Source of the DNA: Halichondria panicea
Taxonomy: Eukaryota > Porifera > Demospongiae > Suberitida > Halichondriidae
Length of the DNA stretch: 64,000 nucleotides
Assembly (NCBI RefSeq): GCF_963675165.1
Contig: NC_087384.1
Location: 3,714,682-3,778,681, forward strand
Direction of reading: 5' to 3'
In this document: positions 10,662-22,589 of the stretch, piece by piece
How positions within the stretch are numbered: position 1 is the stretch's first letter
Layout: each line of letters begins with the position of its first letter
Position numbers and translations under genes: made by a program
The notes under the pieces: model-generated
Databases searched by the model: none
The model's input: the letters and a program-made list of their open reading frames with translations, nothing else
What the model was told of the DNA's origin: nothing

Positions 10662-11706
10662 TGTGTAGTTTAGTTTAGAGAGCCGTGTCATGACACACCC
10701 TCTAGAGAAAAATCTAGACCAGCTCGTAACTTTGTTCTCCTTACCTAATTATAGCAGTATAGACCAAGTCCTGTACGTAGATAGTCAGATCGAACACTTT
10801 TTATATCTGTACGCTAGAGCCTGTAGCAATTGCGTACGTAGAGTGCAGAATTAGAAGATCAAGAGCCATTTGTTAGTAGCCTGAATAGAAGAGATAGGCG
10901 CGCTGACAATTGGCTGGCTCATAGACAGTTGGCTGCTGTTTTGATGGACTTTGAAGGTAAACTATGAACTAGCTTTGTACACAGGGCCTTGCTTTTCACT
11001 CCCTTCCCCTCCATGAAAGCCTGTGTAATACCTCTCAGTGTCCTGTGCTCCTGGACCAGTCTCTTTGTCTGGGCTGTGGCTTCCCCGGGCATCAGATTCC
11101 TCTGCTTTTGAGGTCCACACAGCTCCATCTGCTTATTAGCAGACCGAATAGGTAGGCAGCTGATCAGTGAATGGTGTGTCGTAACTGCCAGGACATCTGG
11201 AAAAGAGCTTCTGGAAATGAGCTTCTGGAAATGAGAGTGTGATACATAAAATAATTAATATAGCCAACCTTCCAGACGAGTTCCTAGCGTGTTTTAAGTA
11301 TAGGTCCTCCATCCCAAGTTTTTTGCAGCAAGGTGACTGTCCCCTTCATCTGGACAATACATGTGCGTGTACAGTGAATAATTATGTAGTGGCACCGGGT
11401 CAGGTAGAATCCATCCATCCACCAACCCATTTTTGTCATCACCCCTGTTCACAATATTTTTTTCGTACCTGACCACAGGACCATTCTGCTAACTTGGTGG
11501 CAAGGACTGAAGGTGCTTATGGTTGGATTTGTTAGTCTATGACCAGGAGAATGTATTCAGCATTAAAGAAATACATAAGGCTAGGGTTAGGGTTAGGGCG
11601 GTACTCATCTTGTGGTTAAGCGACCCTCCCCTCAACCGATGTGCAGCTGTGCAGGAAACAACACTAAAAGTGTCCATTTCCGCAGCTGGAACATTAAATT
11701 TTTAGT
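10662..11706. other. Non-coding stretch with short telomere-like run
   Basis: No supported gene. A frame at 11128-10919 (-) has no motif. A 14-bp tandem duplication lies at 11205-11218/11219-11232. Three TTAGGG-type units lie at 11582-11599. Confidence 0.5.
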
Positions 11707-12141
11707 GAACAAAGTATGCTTCAGTTTAAGTCTTCCTGGGATGGAGATGGAGGAAATGGGGAGATGGAGGAAATGGAAGAAATGTCGGACACATGGGCGC
11801 TAACTAATAAGGATATGAATGCATGTACGTACAATGTACGTACAATGAACTTTTTACAAATTAACTCACTTATGATTATGTTGTGTGCTATTATATGAAA
11901 GTTCAATTAGTTAGATAGTTTTTCGCAGCGTCGAACAAAGTATGCTTCAGTTTAAGTCTTCCTGGGATGGAGATGGAGGAAATGGAAAAAATGTCGGACA
12001 CATGGGCGCTAACTAATAAGGATATGAATGCATGTACGTACAATGTACGTACAATGAACTTTTTACAAATTAACTCACTTATGATTATGTTGTGTGCTAT
12101 TATATGAAAGTTCAATTAGTTAGATAGTTTTTCGCAGCGTC
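11707..12141. repeat. Tandem segmental duplication, 226 bp + 209 bp
   Basis: The block starting GAACAAAGTATGCTTCAG and ending TTCGCAGCGTCG is present twice in direct tandem (11707-11932 and 11933-12141). The copies are near identical, apart from a single 17-bp tandem duplication (11743-11759/11760-11776) present only in the first copy, which accounts exactly for the length difference. Confidence 0.95.
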
Positions 12142-15100
12142 GATCTACCTAATTTCCTCGCCAAACTTTCGTCAAAGTACTGGAGCAGCATATACGGTAC
12201 GCCCCTCATTCACCCTCATCCACATATCTTCTCACAGCAAGTGACTCTCTGAGTCCAATATATTATACAGTTTCGGCCGTCTCTTTCCTGCACGTCCGCT
12301 CTCCTGGAAATGGAGAAGGTTGTGTCCTTCCCAACTTGCAAAGTTGGCAGTTCTATTGTGGGTTCTGTTTGTTGTGGAGACTGTGGCCCAATATTAATGG
12401 CCCAATATTAGGTTTTCGTAGCCCTCCATATTGAGGGAATCGGTTTGCAAGTTTTTACTGCTTAGGCTTGTACCCTAGGTTCAGTCACTGCTCCTTCACT
12501 CGTCACTCGTCAGTATGGCTTACTACATTCCGAAGTAACTGTACCAATAATTATACAAACAGTTTAACACGAGTCCAGAAACCACGAGCAGAGAAGAGAC
12601 AAATTGATACACATATCTTTGTTTGGGTGATGGGTAGCAAATGGGTAGCAAACGTGTCCATCGATAGTGCTTTTCTTGTTTCTTACTCTGCAAGCACATA
12701 ATTATTCTGATTCAGTATAAACTCAAGTAGTTAAGTCTGGCTGTTAAATCTGGCTGTAAATACCACCATCCGTGTATATCATGTCATGGTTACAATACGT
12801 ATATTATTATTTACTATTATTTACTTGACTTTCTGACTGTATAATTGTATTGTAGTGGCTAACTTGTTGCTTTAGATTGATGGTGCTTGGCTAACTTGTT
12901 GCTTTAGATTAATGGTGCTTTAGATTGGTGGTGTAACTACCGACGAAGAGTTTCGGTTTTTGTTTGATCAAATATACTGGCTATAGAATGATACTGGCTA
13001 TAGAAAGCCTTTGGTAAACATAACTGTCTCTGATAATAAGGGGGGGCAACACGATTATAAAGACGAAAGACCAATTTTGCAGTAAAAGCACCCAAGTCTG
13101 CATATTTTATACCACGCCAAATGTTTTGAACAAAGGTATGTGCTTAACAGTGCAGTTAATGCACTGTTAATGCAGAGTACTTCAAATCGTTCTGAATAAC
13201 CCTCCGAGACAATTGTTTTCAGTTTTCATGGATTTCATTGATGAGACTAAATATTCTATTGATCAATATTCCTCAATATTCCATACAATAATTATTATAG
13301 ATCTGCAACGGAAGATGATGACAGAGTCAGCCACAGAGCCCTGTGAACTTCGCCTTAGCAATGAGTAGCTGTGCGGTTGAGGCAGCCACAGCTTTGGCAG
13401 CCACTACCATTTAACTGCACGTGTCGGCCTCGGTGTTGCTTGAATCGGTTTTTCGCTTATATGTATTGCATATGTATTGCAGTGTTCATTGTAATAATTA
13501 TAAATTCGAACAGTTCAGAACAAATAATTATTTCTGGCCTCTGTGTTCCCACACATATTTTGTATTACACACGTAGTATATATAATTAGCCATTTGATCT
13601 ACCAACACCTACCTGTACATTCTGTATTTCCAAAGCCTGTTGACTGATGCCTACCTGCACACTCGTTGAGTGATACATCTCACATCTACACTCTGTATTT
13701 CCAAAGCCAGTAAAAGTGATGCCTATTACACCTGCATTTCCAAAGCCTGTTGACTAGTAAAAGTGACACCAGCAATACCCCTACCCCTACCTGTACACTC
13801 TGTACCTGTCGACTAGTAAAAATGATGCCTATTACACTAGCAATAATCTACCAACCCCTACCTGAACACTTTGTATTTCCAAACGCCTGTCGACTAGTAA
13901 AAGTGATGCCTATTACACCAGCAATAATCTACCAACCCAGATGCGATATCCAACAATTTAAAAACCAAATAATTATAGAAAACTATCTGGCTTTTTGTCT
14001 CCCTGTAACTGAATGCATGTTATTCTTTACTTCCCATTGGCTGTAAGGTTAGGATACATACACTGTACCTTTGCACTTGCAGTGCAACCGCAATGTAGTT
14101 GGCTTTTATATACATTTGGCTTTTATATTGCTAATTATGGCGTACATGTAAACCACTGTAGGGTGTGATTTTAAATTAGCTGCTCAACTCATGCCACAAT
14201 AAAGGTCAAAGTGAAGTACTAAAGTCTATTTGTGTTGAGTTCAGCCGGAAGTTATGTGGTCAATTATGGCTTCATTTATGCTGTGGATTCATTTATGCTG
14301 TGGACAAGTATGCCTGGGACTTCTACATGGAAAGACTACGAGACTACGAGAAAGACTACTACCCTACTACCACACATACAATGCTTGACAGTACAGCATA
14401 TAAGCAACTATGCAAGAAGCTACACAGCGGGAAAATCCTGGTGTCACGCTGGGCTGACTTTACATTGTAATTCAACACAAAGTATTGGCCAAGCTACAAA
14501 CTAAGCTACAAACTATATACTATATACTATACACTATACTGTACACACACACACACACAACTAATGCTTACGGGGCTACCGCTATTTTGTTATTACAGTT
14601 TTTTTTATAACAAAATTAATCGTGAGTAATAGTCTATTACTAATTACTGATTGAAGAGTTAGGAGTTAGGCCCTATCCTACATAATAAATTATCAAGTCT
14701 GCTTACCTATAGTTATGGATGAAAACAGTGTCCAATGTTTCGTGCGTAATGTATACCCGATCAACACCAGTACGTAAAACAGTAATGTAACTTGTACAGG
14801 TGTGGATAAAGGGGTTAGCATGTTGTCCTATTATTCACAGGGATTCGTACAGTGATTAATCGCGTATCAGTAATAATCGCGTATCAGTAATTGCACGTCG
14901 TCATTAACGACGTGCCTTGACGACCGCACATTCGAATAACGGCCGCGGCTAATTTTTTTACTGAAACTGCTGCATTTCTATCACAGAAGAAGTCATACTA
15001 GATGTTCCGTAGAAGGAGAGATCAGAGGACCCAGCTCCAGAGAGGGGATTAAAACTGCATCACAAACGATTAACAATCAATAGTATGGCTAAGAGTGCAA

Positions 15101-16262
15101 TAAGGGATTAGGTTAATAGCTACGCCTCGTGTAATTAGTATCCTTGCCATTGCATGTGCTACTATTAATTATACAAATCCGATTCCGTACATATATGCCG
15201 CTTGTGCCAATAAGCTTGTGCCAACAAATGCACTTTTCGTGCACTTTTCAATGTAGGATGATATACAAGTATTAATAAGCTTACTGTTGGATACGCTTAC
15301 TGTTGGATACTCTGGACCAACAAAAAAATGATTTTTATACAGATGTACAATACTAGTGGGAGTTAAATCTAGCTAGATGCCACTCCTCATTGATAGTCAT
15401 TACGGCCTACAGTGCTCCAACCAAAGAGAGTTCATATCTTTAACCCTAAAGAAAATACAGAATAAATACAGTTTTTCTTTAAGAATTCATATATCATGAA
15501 CAATATTTCCTACAGGTAGCGCAGACCCCAGAGGTATCTTGACACCATCATCGTTACCTAGCAACTAACCACCCCCCTAAATTAGCGATTGACTAAAGAA
15601 TAAGTGTTCTCAATGTTTTCACGGACAAGCAGGATCAGCAGAAACTTGTCTGTGAGGTCACATCGGCAGACGCCATTTTCCCGGGAAATGTTTTCTTCAC
15701 CTACACACAGTTCAATGGTTGGTGGCTGTACTAACTAGCCTAAATACAGAAGCTATTAAGACTACATATGCTACTCTAGACTTACCAGATCCAGGAACTT
15801 AGTCCATCCTAGCTTGAGGTAGTCCCAGTCACTCACTCAACAAGGCATCCTCACTGCCCTAGAACCTCACTGAGGTTGGATTACAGCGGTCACTTTTCTT
15901 TGAGCAGTACTCACAGGGCCAGATGTCCTAGTGTACAGTAGTGTACAATTTTGTAAATGGGGCATAGCACTATGTAGTGTACAAAGCCTTGTCTGATATG
16001 TGGAGTGTTCTGCACTGAACACTTGAAGAGCTGGATACTTCAAATCTACACATAGTTTACAATGACATATGAAGTTTACAATTGACATCTAAAGTTTACA
16101 ATGATCTGTAGACTCAGCATGCAGTATTATAGCCACAGTTCTTGAGCTCAATTCAAAGTTCTTGCACGGTTCCTACACGAAATGAATAAGCATAATATAT
16201 AAGTATAGCGTATACATGTAAAATAATCAACCACAACTATTATAAGCAAACTATTCCTGATC
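12142..16262. other. Long gene-poor stretch with dense short tandem duplications
   Basis: No supported gene across 4 kb. Notable contents: exact 17-bp duplications at 14271-14287/14288-14304 and 14857-14873/14874-14890, near-exact ones at 12974-13007 and 14099-14132, and a 32-bp duplication near 12858. Near 14940 is a fragment related to the CCGCGG satellite of 21.7 kb. A fragment near 15050-15120 resembles sequences near 25980 and 45660 (shared ATAGTATGG..., GATTAA... strings), probably a MITE family. Imperfect CCAAAGCCTG/TGATGCCTA units recur at 13600-13930. Confidence 0.5.
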
Positions 16263-16703
16263 TCAACACAACACACACACACATTCCTGCCTACAAGACC
16301 GCCGTGAGGCAAGATCGCCGGTCAGGAAACACTCAAACACAACACACACATTCCTGCCTACAAGACCGCCGTGAGGCAAGATCGCCGGTCAGGAAACACT
16401 CAAACACAACACACACATTCCTGCCTACAAGACCGCCGTGAGGCAAGATCGCCGGTCAGGAAACACTCAACACAACACACACATTCCTGCCTACAATACC
16501 GCCGTGAGGCAAGATCGCCGGTCAGGAAACACTCAAACACAACACACACATTCCTGCCTACAAGACCGCCGTGAGGCAAGATCGCCGGTCAGGAAACACT
16601 CAAACACAACACACACATTCCTGCCTACAAGACCGCCGTGAGGCAAGATCGCCGGTCAGGAAACACTCAAACACAACACAACACACACATTCCTGCCTAC
16701 TAG
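16263..16703. repeat. 67-bp minisatellite, about 6.5 units
   Basis: The unit contains ATTCCTGCCTACAAGACCGC, CGTGAGGCAAGATCGCCGGT and an ACAC-rich spacer. Units are nearly identical; one lacks two bases and has AATACC for AAGACC. The unit is 67 bp, not a multiple of three, so the short ORFs through it are by-products. It lies about 270 bp upstream of the gene starting at 16971. No unique spacers, so it is not a CRISPR-like array. Confidence 0.95.
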
Positions 16704-16970
16704 TACAACAACAGCTAGCTAGCTAACTATTTTAACAGAGGGCTCAATAATATGATATGCGAAGGCAAACGCTTTGTATATCAGGTATACTTATATCAGA
16801 TATACTTATCTAGATATTAGACACACTTACTGTATGCATGTGGGCTACTGTACTGAACTGGGATTCCACTAAATACTGGTTGCCATCAAATCTCCATCTG
16901 GGGTCAGAGGTCGCATGTGAACAGATATGAATTAAAGCGCATCAAGATTTGTATTTTGCTACTTCAGATC

Positions 16971-18960
16971 ATGAGCAGCCCATCTAAAGACCCAGGATCA
17001 TCTGATCACTGCTTTAATATTTTGATGAGCAAGGGATATGACCATCAAGACGCAGAAGACGCAGAAATGATGGTGAGCAGACATACGTAGGCCTACATTT
17101 TATCATAATTAATAATTATTTTAATCATGCAGAGTATGTATTTAATGGAAACAAAGCCGAGGTCCCCTTCATTGTTGCCCTCTCCTCTCCCTGAATCCTT
17201 AGCAGGCACTAAGTTGAATATTACAGATCATACATTCACTGATGGTACGCAAAGCTTCTACTCCTCATCAAGAAGACCTAATGCCGCTCAGAGCTTGGTG
17301 TGTGGAACTCCAAGGGGTCGTTCCCAACCGCAACGGAGAGCTCTCCAGCCTATTCAAGCCAATGCTGATCATCCAACTCCAGGTTACTTGCCTGGAATGA
17401 GCTTGAGTGACTTGGCCTCGAGTATGGTTAGAGATGGAAGTTTATCTCCACAGCACAGCAATAGCTCTTTTGATCCACTTGAAGATGAACCAACCACACC
17501 ACGAACCACACCACAAAGCCGGTTTTCCACAGGAGCAGGTGCTAGTGCAAGTGATGGAAGTATAATGGCCTTACTACAAAATCAGCAAAGCATTCTACAA
17601 CAAGTTCTACAAGGCCAAATAAACCTGGAGAATCAGCAGTCGCAACTTCAACAGAGGCTTGATGAAGTAGAGAAATGGAGGACAGAATCTCAGACACCTC
17701 TGAGCTCAAGCTCACCTGACAGCAGCAGTGGGAAGAGGAAAAGAGTAGTTACCAGAGAATTAACGGTACGTCTTCTGTGCATTTTCAAGTCACGTTAAGA
17801 TTACTTAATAACTATCAGGTGAAGGTCTCTACTGTTCATGCAAATAATTATAGACAAGCAGTTTGTTGCGTCTCAAATGTAAGTTGTGTTAACAATTACA
17901 AATGAGCAAATTTTGACACTGATTACATTTTTTAGGTTCTCTTCTACTGAAAACAAGCTCGTGCATACAGCAATTATCAAAGAGATATCGCAGCAACCTG
18001 ATTGCAAATTTTCAGAGAAGGAAATCAAAGGTAAGTTTTTTAGCTAGTAGGCATATCTTACTTTTAAGCTTATAGTGGCAGTGAAGCGATGTTTTGAGAA
18101 CCTCCGACGTCAACACCTACAGCAGCAAGATGGGAAGGAGGAATTTGCTGAGGAGCAGTCCAAGCGAAGAAAATATCGTTCTCGACGCGAGAGGGTAAGA
18201 TTTGTGTAATATATTGGACGGTAACAGTTATGGTGATTGTACGTGTAGAAATTCCAGAGGAGGGCCAATGTGGTTACTCCCAGAGAAATGGAACGATATT
18301 GGCGCCATCTTAATTTAGGTTTTATGACAGAGGAATCGGATGACCCAGAAAACCCCAATGGAATAGTAGAACACCGACTACTGTGGCGTTCTCAGAGTAA
18401 GTTAGTGTTCATGCAGTTACATAATAATTATTTACAAAAATTACAGAACTTGATGAATTTATGGAGCATCTGGATGGTAGGCAAGAACAAAAGTCTATGC
18501 CTGCTGGACTGGTCGCCAAAAAAGTTAGGCGATACGGTGAGCCTTCCAAGACTCATCCTCCGGCCGATGCTCCAAAATGGGCTGTACGGACTGTAAGGAA
18601 TCCAGGTACGAAAACTTATCATGTTAGTGCTTATAATTTTATGTGCATACATGCATGCAAGAGTATATGATAGAGAAAGAGTATGGAACGTATGCATACT
18701 GTACATCAGATGTATGCGGAGAGTAACGTGACTTTCTGTATCTGTCACAAGCTTGGAATTTGCATACTGACCAATCCAAGTGTGGGTGATGTAATCTGAT
18801 AGATTACATCACCCACGCTGTTCGATACTGTCTTCTCTATCATAATATACTTTGATGCATGGGTATAATAATAACATTTCCTAGCTACTAATAACGGCAC
18901 TTCTATTTCAGGAGATGATTCTGTTGAGTCTACACCTGAGGCTGCAGGAACTCTTCAATG
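16971..18960 (+). CDS. Unrecognised seven-exon gene: Ser/Pro-rich N-terminus, coiled coil, basic region, LLWRSQ-LDEFM domain
   Basis: Exons with GT-AG borders: 16971-17072, 17133-17765, 17936-18030, 18076-18194, 18249-18396, 18447-18605 and 18912-18960. The ATG at 16971 opens MSSPSKDPGSSD. Exon 2 (211 codons) is Ser/Pro-rich, then has a Gln-rich coiled coil (QNQQSILQQVLQGQINLENQ) and a GKRKRVV basic motif. Exons 3-5 encode HTAIIKEISQQPDCKFSEKE, a VKRCFENLRRQ helix and a very basic KRRKYRSRRERKFQRR. Exons 5-6 encode LLWRSQKLDEFMEHLDGR and an APKWAV motif. Phases agree except between exons 2 and 3, where the join is off by one base. The last join would create TGA across the junction with 19027. 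Probably nuclear by its basic patches; function unknown. Confidence 0.6.
18782..18816. repeat. Perfect 16-bp inverted repeat with 3-nt loop
   Basis: GTGGGTGATGTAATCT and AGATTACATCACCCAC around GAT, inside an intron of the unrecognised gene. Confidence 0.9.
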
Positions 18961-19029
18961 GTGAGACAGTACAATTATTTAGTTAGCTGTTCTTAACTAA
19001 CATTGACATTGTTTCCATTGCTACAGATT

Positions 19030-20490
19030 CACTCGGCGAAGAATCGAATTGTTATAATGTTGAAACTGTTGAACATTTCATGATTGAACTCATAATAATT
19101 ATACGATGATCATAATAACTAATACTTAGAGTTTACAACACATTATTTAAAATTAAAAACTTGTGGTCTACATCATAATTTCCAGGAGATTACACTTAGT
19201 GTACAACAGGTGTACAAAAGGGAAACTTGACATGCACATAATTGTAAACCATGTTGTTAAATCTTGGTTCATTTACAACAGTATACAACTCTAAAACCTG
19301 GAGTGCACAGAGCTGTAAACTTCAGTGTAAACTGTAGTTTACTGTGTGGTTTCCATCTTGTAAATCATTGTTTCTGGAGCAGTGACTGTGCGAAGCACCT
19401 CGAGGCAAGATATTAAATATACCACGTGAAAGAGCAGCGCATGTGCTACAGCGTGTGCCAACACAGCGTGAACACAGCGTGGACAACAATTTTTTGAAAA
19501 TAGTGTAGTAAATTGCGGCCGGAAAAAGACGGCAAAGGGTTAAAAGTATAGTATTTTGTTCAATATGAGAAAGTATTGGCGCTTCTCTTGGACCACCTCC
19601 TGTTACATCATCACTACAACAAGATGGCTACAAGATGGCTTCCTGAAGAAGAGCACTGACGAAAATATGTACTAGCCTAGTTAAGATCTGAAAAATTTTT
19701 TGCATAAACTATACAATATGTTGCTCAACTTTTAAGCCCTGTGGTAGTAAGCCCTGTGGTAGTAAATATGTTAGGCATAGAACTTTTGATGAGCATGTTA
19801 CTATACTAGTGTACCTACCTTTGCAAGAGTCTCTTCGTTGCTAGAGCAGCCCTTCTTGCAGCAGCCCTTGCACAAATTTCTACTTTTTGCAGCCCTTCTT
19901 GCAGCAGCCCTTGCACAAATTTCTACTTTTTGCAGCCCTTCTTGCACACATTCCCTTCTTGCACACATTTCTTGTTTTACTACTTTTTGCTAAATCATCC
20001 TGTTATTTGCTACATCCAAAGCGCAATTGATTCTGTCATCAAACATCATGGAGGAAACATCATGGAGGGCGTGTCAAAGCCATTGAAACGGCAAAACAAG
20101 ATGGAACATATTAACTTTGCTCTGTTCTTTGCTTCTGTTGTACTGTGCTGGCTATAACTCAAGGTATCAACCATACGGGTAGAGCTGTATAAAAGTTCGG
20201 TTGGAGCACTGTAATTATCAATATTTAAATTACTTTTTTTTCTTGTTCTTGTTCTTTGTTGCCTCTAAGCACATGGTTGGCTGAATTTTTGTGGCTAATT
20301 AATTGATGACGGACCAATATAGTAATAATACTTAGTATTCACTAACCAGGCAACTCAACGTAAAGCACACAAGGCCTTAATAAAAAAAATGAAGCTCAGT
20401 ATCACGTGAGTCCACGAGTGGGTGGGAACCATGGTTACTGTGGGGGCGTTACTGTGGGGGCGGAGCTTCGAATTCGCCAAGTCAGCAATA
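19030..20490. other. Gene-poor stretch with tandem duplications
   Basis: No supported gene. Contains a 15-bp duplication near 19736, a 42-bp duplicated block of GCAGCCCTTCTTGCAG type at 19845-19935, an exact 17-bp duplication at 19936-19952/19953-19969, and a 14-bp one near 20046. Confidence 0.5.
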
Positions 20491-20491
20491 A

Positions 20492-20737
20492 TTAAAGGTC
20501 CCAGTCCTTAATGTACCTGAGAACTGGTTGACCCTGTGTGCAGCTCCAAAGTGACACAACTCTCCTCTGCAGATCACACAGTCCATCTTCCTCATAACAT
20601 GTGAGGTTGTCGGGCAAGTTCAAAAGTCGGTGTCCTACTAGGACATCATCCGACTCCAGGTAGGAGATAGAACGAGAGTCCACAATCGCAATGTGCCTTT
20701 CGTCAAGTGAGAATCGTGATCCTCTCGAAAACTCCAC
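20492..20737 (-). CDS. Unrecognised single-frame candidate
   Basis: An 81-codon - strand frame with balanced composition (FSRGSRFSLDERHIAIVDS, a VGHRLLNLPDNL segment, then CDLQRRVVSLWSC). It reads like real protein, not a by-product, and remains open a little upstream of its first ATG. I do not recognise it; it may be an exon or a remnant of a mobile element. No splice sites were assigned. Confidence 0.25.
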   Translation of the reverse strand: MEFSRGSRFSLDERHIAIVDSRSISYLESDDVLVGHRLLNLPDNLTCYEEDGLCDLQRRVVSLWSCTQGQPVLRYIKDWDL

Positions 20738-20739
20738 CC

Positions 20740-21690
20740 CACCAGGGGGCTTGAAAAGCGTTGGCCAGATAGTAGAAAACCTGTCAACGTCTCGCAGAGA
20801 ATCGCTTTAGTGCTCGAATAAACGTAGGGGTTGACATATCACATACAATCTCGAGACCGTGTAGATGAATTGCCCGTGTAACGCCAACGTACACAGATGT
20901 ATAGGGGGCCTCATTAACTCGGAAGGGAGCGGGAGGGGGCTTGATAGACTTTCCTTCGTGACGTCTACAGACAACACACTACACACTACGAAACTTCTTC
21001 CTTTGATAATCCAATACTTGATTACCTTCACCAAGTGTCTCCCTCATGTCGTTTGTAAAGGTATGCTGCTAAAGGTATACTGCTTGTTGAGCTGCTTGTT
21101 GAGAAGCCGGCATTCGGCTATTTACCGACCGGTCAGTTTACTGCCACAATGACTTGCCAGTACTCGAGATCTAGTTGCGCATGCGCCCTATGCATGCTGA
21201 TTCAGCAAGCTAATTGGATGCTGATTCAGCAAGCTATAAAGCCACGTGCAAAATTAAGAGTTTTTGTTGATTGTAAAGTAGCTAGCTATGCCCTCTAACC
21301 GTCACTGTCAAACAGCCTAAGAGACAAGTTTATGTAGGAAGAGGCAAGTCCATTGAACTGGAGAGAGATCTACCATGACTGTGTTATGAATCTGAGCAAA
21401 ACAAGCACATCTAGCTCTCTGATGAAGATGAGTCAACCATTTCACTGGGCTGAATACTTAGTTCAATGACTAAACTTTCACTTGTGCATATTAAGGTAGG
21501 ACAACTCACATGATCAAAAGTGACGTCACGTGTCGTATTATGATGTCACAGAATCTGTTTTGCTCTAAAAAGTGGCTCTGCTGACTTAGTAGGACGTGAT
21601 TAATCCATCAGTACAACTCTTGAGAGCTGAACATCTCTAGCTCGAGAACTACGGGGCAAGAAAGGATCGGCACTCTAATAAGTCCGAAGC
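20740..21690. other. Non-coding stretch, no gene seen
   Basis: Short frames without motifs. A 24-bp tandem duplication of GCTGATTCAGCAAGCTA type lies near 21195, and two 12-14-bp ones near 21060. Confidence 0.5.
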
Positions 21691-21691
21691 A

Positions 21692-22585
21692 AGCCGCGGC
21701 CACTGAATAATAGCCGCGGCTATTTGAACCAATCCGCGGATTATCCGGGGCTTTCCATCTAAGTCGCGGCCATGATCCGGATGAATGGGGCAAGCCGCGG
21801 CCACTGTAATAATAGCAGCGGCTATTCGAATCAATCCGCGGATTATTCCATCTACGCCGCGGCCATTATCCGGATGAATCCGCGGCCACTGTAATAATAA
21901 CCGCGGCTATTCGAATCAATCCGCGGCTTGCCATCTAAGTCGCGGCCATGATCCGGATGAATGGGCAAGCCGCGGCCACTATAATAAATGTGACAGGCTC
22001 TGGGAAAACCAGACTATTGGAGCAGAATTTAGTATTGAGCTACAGCTAAATTTATGCCTACAGTATAAAATCTCAAATAAAATGTTATTGATGTATAAGT
22101 ATCTACAGTCCTTCTACTACCTCTCTGTAAAATCTGATGCTCTAAATCCAACTCTTTTCATCGAAACGCTTCGTCCAAACTTTCGCTATTACCTTATTTT
22201 TCCTAATTAAGCAATCTTTGAGAGCCGTTTTTCTCGATACTACATTTTACGGCTTCGAGTTTCCAACGCGCATAACTCAGGTATGAAACTAGGTATGTGA
22301 ACACTAAGCATATCATTGTGTAGGCGATGCTCTGCTCTATCACTTGGTACATTAATCACCAAAATTTTAGTCTGCTCCAATAGTCTGGTTTTCCTAGAGC
22401 CTGTCACAAATAACCGCGGCTATTCGAATCAATCCGCGGATTATTCGGGGCTTGCCATCTAAAGTCGCGGCCATGATCCGGATGAATGGGGAAAGCCGCG
22501 GCCACTGTAATAATAGCAGCGGCTATTCGAATCAATCCGGGGCTTGCCATCTAAGCCGCGGCCATAATCAGGATGACTGGGGGGG
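21692..22585. repeat. CCGCGG-rich satellite, about 100-bp monomers, split by a MITE
   Basis: Monomers are built from short palindromes (TAGCCGCGGCTA, AATCCGCGGATT) joined by GGGGCTTGCCATCTAAG and CCATGATCCGGATGAATGGG. About three units lie left of the insertion (21692-21988) and about two right of it (22409-22585). They are strikingly GC-rich and CpG-rich against the AT-rich surroundings. A single diverged unit occurs near 14935. Confidence 0.9.
21989..22408. mobile_element. 420-bp MITE with 38-bp terminal inverted repeats
   Basis: The left end starts TGTGACAGGCTCTGGGAAAA and the right end is its reverse complement with one mismatch over 38 bp. There is no coding capacity. It interrupts the CCGCGG satellite, so it inserted after the array formed. 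AATAA-type sequence lies on both flanks, but I cannot define an exact target duplication. Confidence 0.9.
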
Positions 22586-22589
22586 CCAG

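Noticed and set aside
11582..11599. Telomere or chromosome end
   Set aside because: Only three TTAGGG units, internal, with ordinary sequence on both sides.
16263..16703. Possible CRISPR-like array
   Set aside because: A simple 67-bp minisatellite with no unique spacers, in a eukaryotic context.
21410..21480. Second hammerhead candidate at CTGATGAAGATGAGTC
   Set aside because: No helix II closing onto GAAA and no helix III; only the CUGAUGA string is present.
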